A stretch of DNA of 6,818 bases from an uncultured Micrococcales bacterium. Its GTDB lineage: Bacteria > Actinomycetota > Actinomycetes > Actinomycetales > Microbacteriaceae. Positions within the stretch are counted from its first letter, which is position 1. Every line of letters begins with the position of its first letter. The position numbers and the translations under genes are program-made. The stretch is taken from positions 1-6,818 of the forward strand of contig CAIJJH010000057.1 in NCBI GenBank assembly GCA_903820955.1. The letters run 5' to 3'. Below the pieces are notes generated by a model that ran no database searches, had not been told where the DNA came from, and saw only the letters and a list, made by a program, of their open reading frames with translations. Of the stretch, positions 6,335 to 6,818 are shown piece by piece.

Positions 6335-6818
6335 ATGAGCATTCACATCGACACCACCAAAGAAGCCAAGAAGACTCCAGACAAGCCTCAGCCCTGGAAG
6401 GAACTCGGACTCAAAGAGGACGAATACCAAGAGATCCGAAGAATCCTCGGAAGACGCCCGACCTCAGGCGAACTCGCCATGTATTCGGTGATGTGGTCTG
6501 AGCACTGCTCATACAAGAGCAGCAAAATGTACCTCCGCCAGTTCGGCGAAAAAGTCACCCCAGAGATGACCAAACACCTCATGGTCGGCATGGGCGAAAA
6601 CGCCGGCGTCGTCGACATCGGCGAGGGCTGGGCCGTCACGTTCAAGGTCGAAAGCCACAACCACCCGAGCTACATCGAGCCGTTCCAGGGCGCAGCAACC
6701 GGCGTTGGCGGCATCGTTCGCGACATCCTGAGCATGGGCGCAAGACCAATCGCCGTGATGGATCAGTTGAGATTCGGCGACGTCTCAAACCCAGACACCC
6801 GACGCGTAGTCGACGGCG
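6335..6818 (+). CDS. purL: Phosphoribosylformylglycinamidine synthase, synthetase subunit PurL (3' partial)
   Basis: PurL is the ATP-dependent synthetase that converts FGAR to FGAM using ammonia delivered from PurQ. The window holds the first 161 residues, and the frame is open to the last base. This is the small PurL type used together with PurS and PurQ (whole proteins usually about 700-800 residues), not the long fused enzyme. Clear family blocks are [11 protein letters not shown] (53-63), [10 protein letters not shown] (87-96), [20 protein letters not shown] (106-125) and [14 protein letters not shown] (127-140). The SEHCSYK and ESHNHP histidines belong to the active-site region in the family. 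A lysine-rich N-terminal stretch of about 20 residues precedes the conserved part. ATG 6335 is supported by GAGG at 6323-6326 and by its place 3 bases after purQ. Confidence 0.97.
   Translation, partial: MSIHIDTTKEAKKTPDKPQPWKELGLKEDEYQEIRRILGRRPTSGELAMYSVMWSEHCSYKSSKMYLRQFGEKVTPEMTKHLMVGMGENAGVVDIGEGWAVTFKVESHNHPSYIEPFQGAATGVGGIVRDILSMGARPIAVMDQLRFGDVSNPDTRRVVDG

Overview
The window looks like a compact actinobacterial chromosome segment. Purine synthesis uses separate PurS, PurQ and PurL proteins. There is a DUF3048 lipoprotein, start codons are often GTG, intergenic gaps are very short, and two genes appear to have leaderless starts. Base composition is mixed: hand-counted 60-base lines give about 43-60% G+C in the two CotH-like genes and about 62-67% in the DUF3048, GH16 and pur genes. 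A small-genome Microbacteriaceae-type organism would fit, but that placement is an inference and no marker gene here proves it.

Left part (1-4487): a secreted-protein module. The 3' part of a CotH-family protein kinase gene (+ strand, cut by the window edge) runs head-on into a two-gene minus-strand unit. That unit is a 782-residue secreted CotH-family protein with four cysteine-paired Ig-like repeats, followed 32 bases downstream by a DUF3048 lipoprotein. The two CotH proteins are paralogues (about 45% identity over a hand-aligned 60-residue block). They lie on either side of the lipoprotein gene, and the stop codons of the convergent pair touch with no base between them.

Middle (4478-5332): a GH16 family laminarinase-type beta-glucanase, divergent from the large CotH gene. 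Its bulged EIDILE active site is intact but no signal peptide is visible. The two start codons are 29 bases apart. Each has a -10-like hexamer exactly 6 bases upstream, as expected for leaderless mRNAs, and each promoter's -35 element falls on the other gene's start codon. A perfect 12-base palindrome, GAAAGCGCTTTC, of the LacI/cre type lies just inside the GH16 gene. This suggests sugar-responsive, possibly mutually exclusive control of the glucanase and the surface CotH/DUF3048 unit.

Right part (5388-6818): purS-purQ-purL, the three subunits of the multi-protein formylglycinamidine ribonucleotide synthetase. They are tightly packed (gaps of 2 and 3 bases), each with a Shine-Dalgarno sequence, and purL runs off the window end. 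These are ordinary housekeeping genes. No RNA gene, insertion sequence, CRISPR array or gene-free stretch longer than about 60 bases was seen. The least ordinary part is the CotH/DUF3048/GH16 block with its shared control region.
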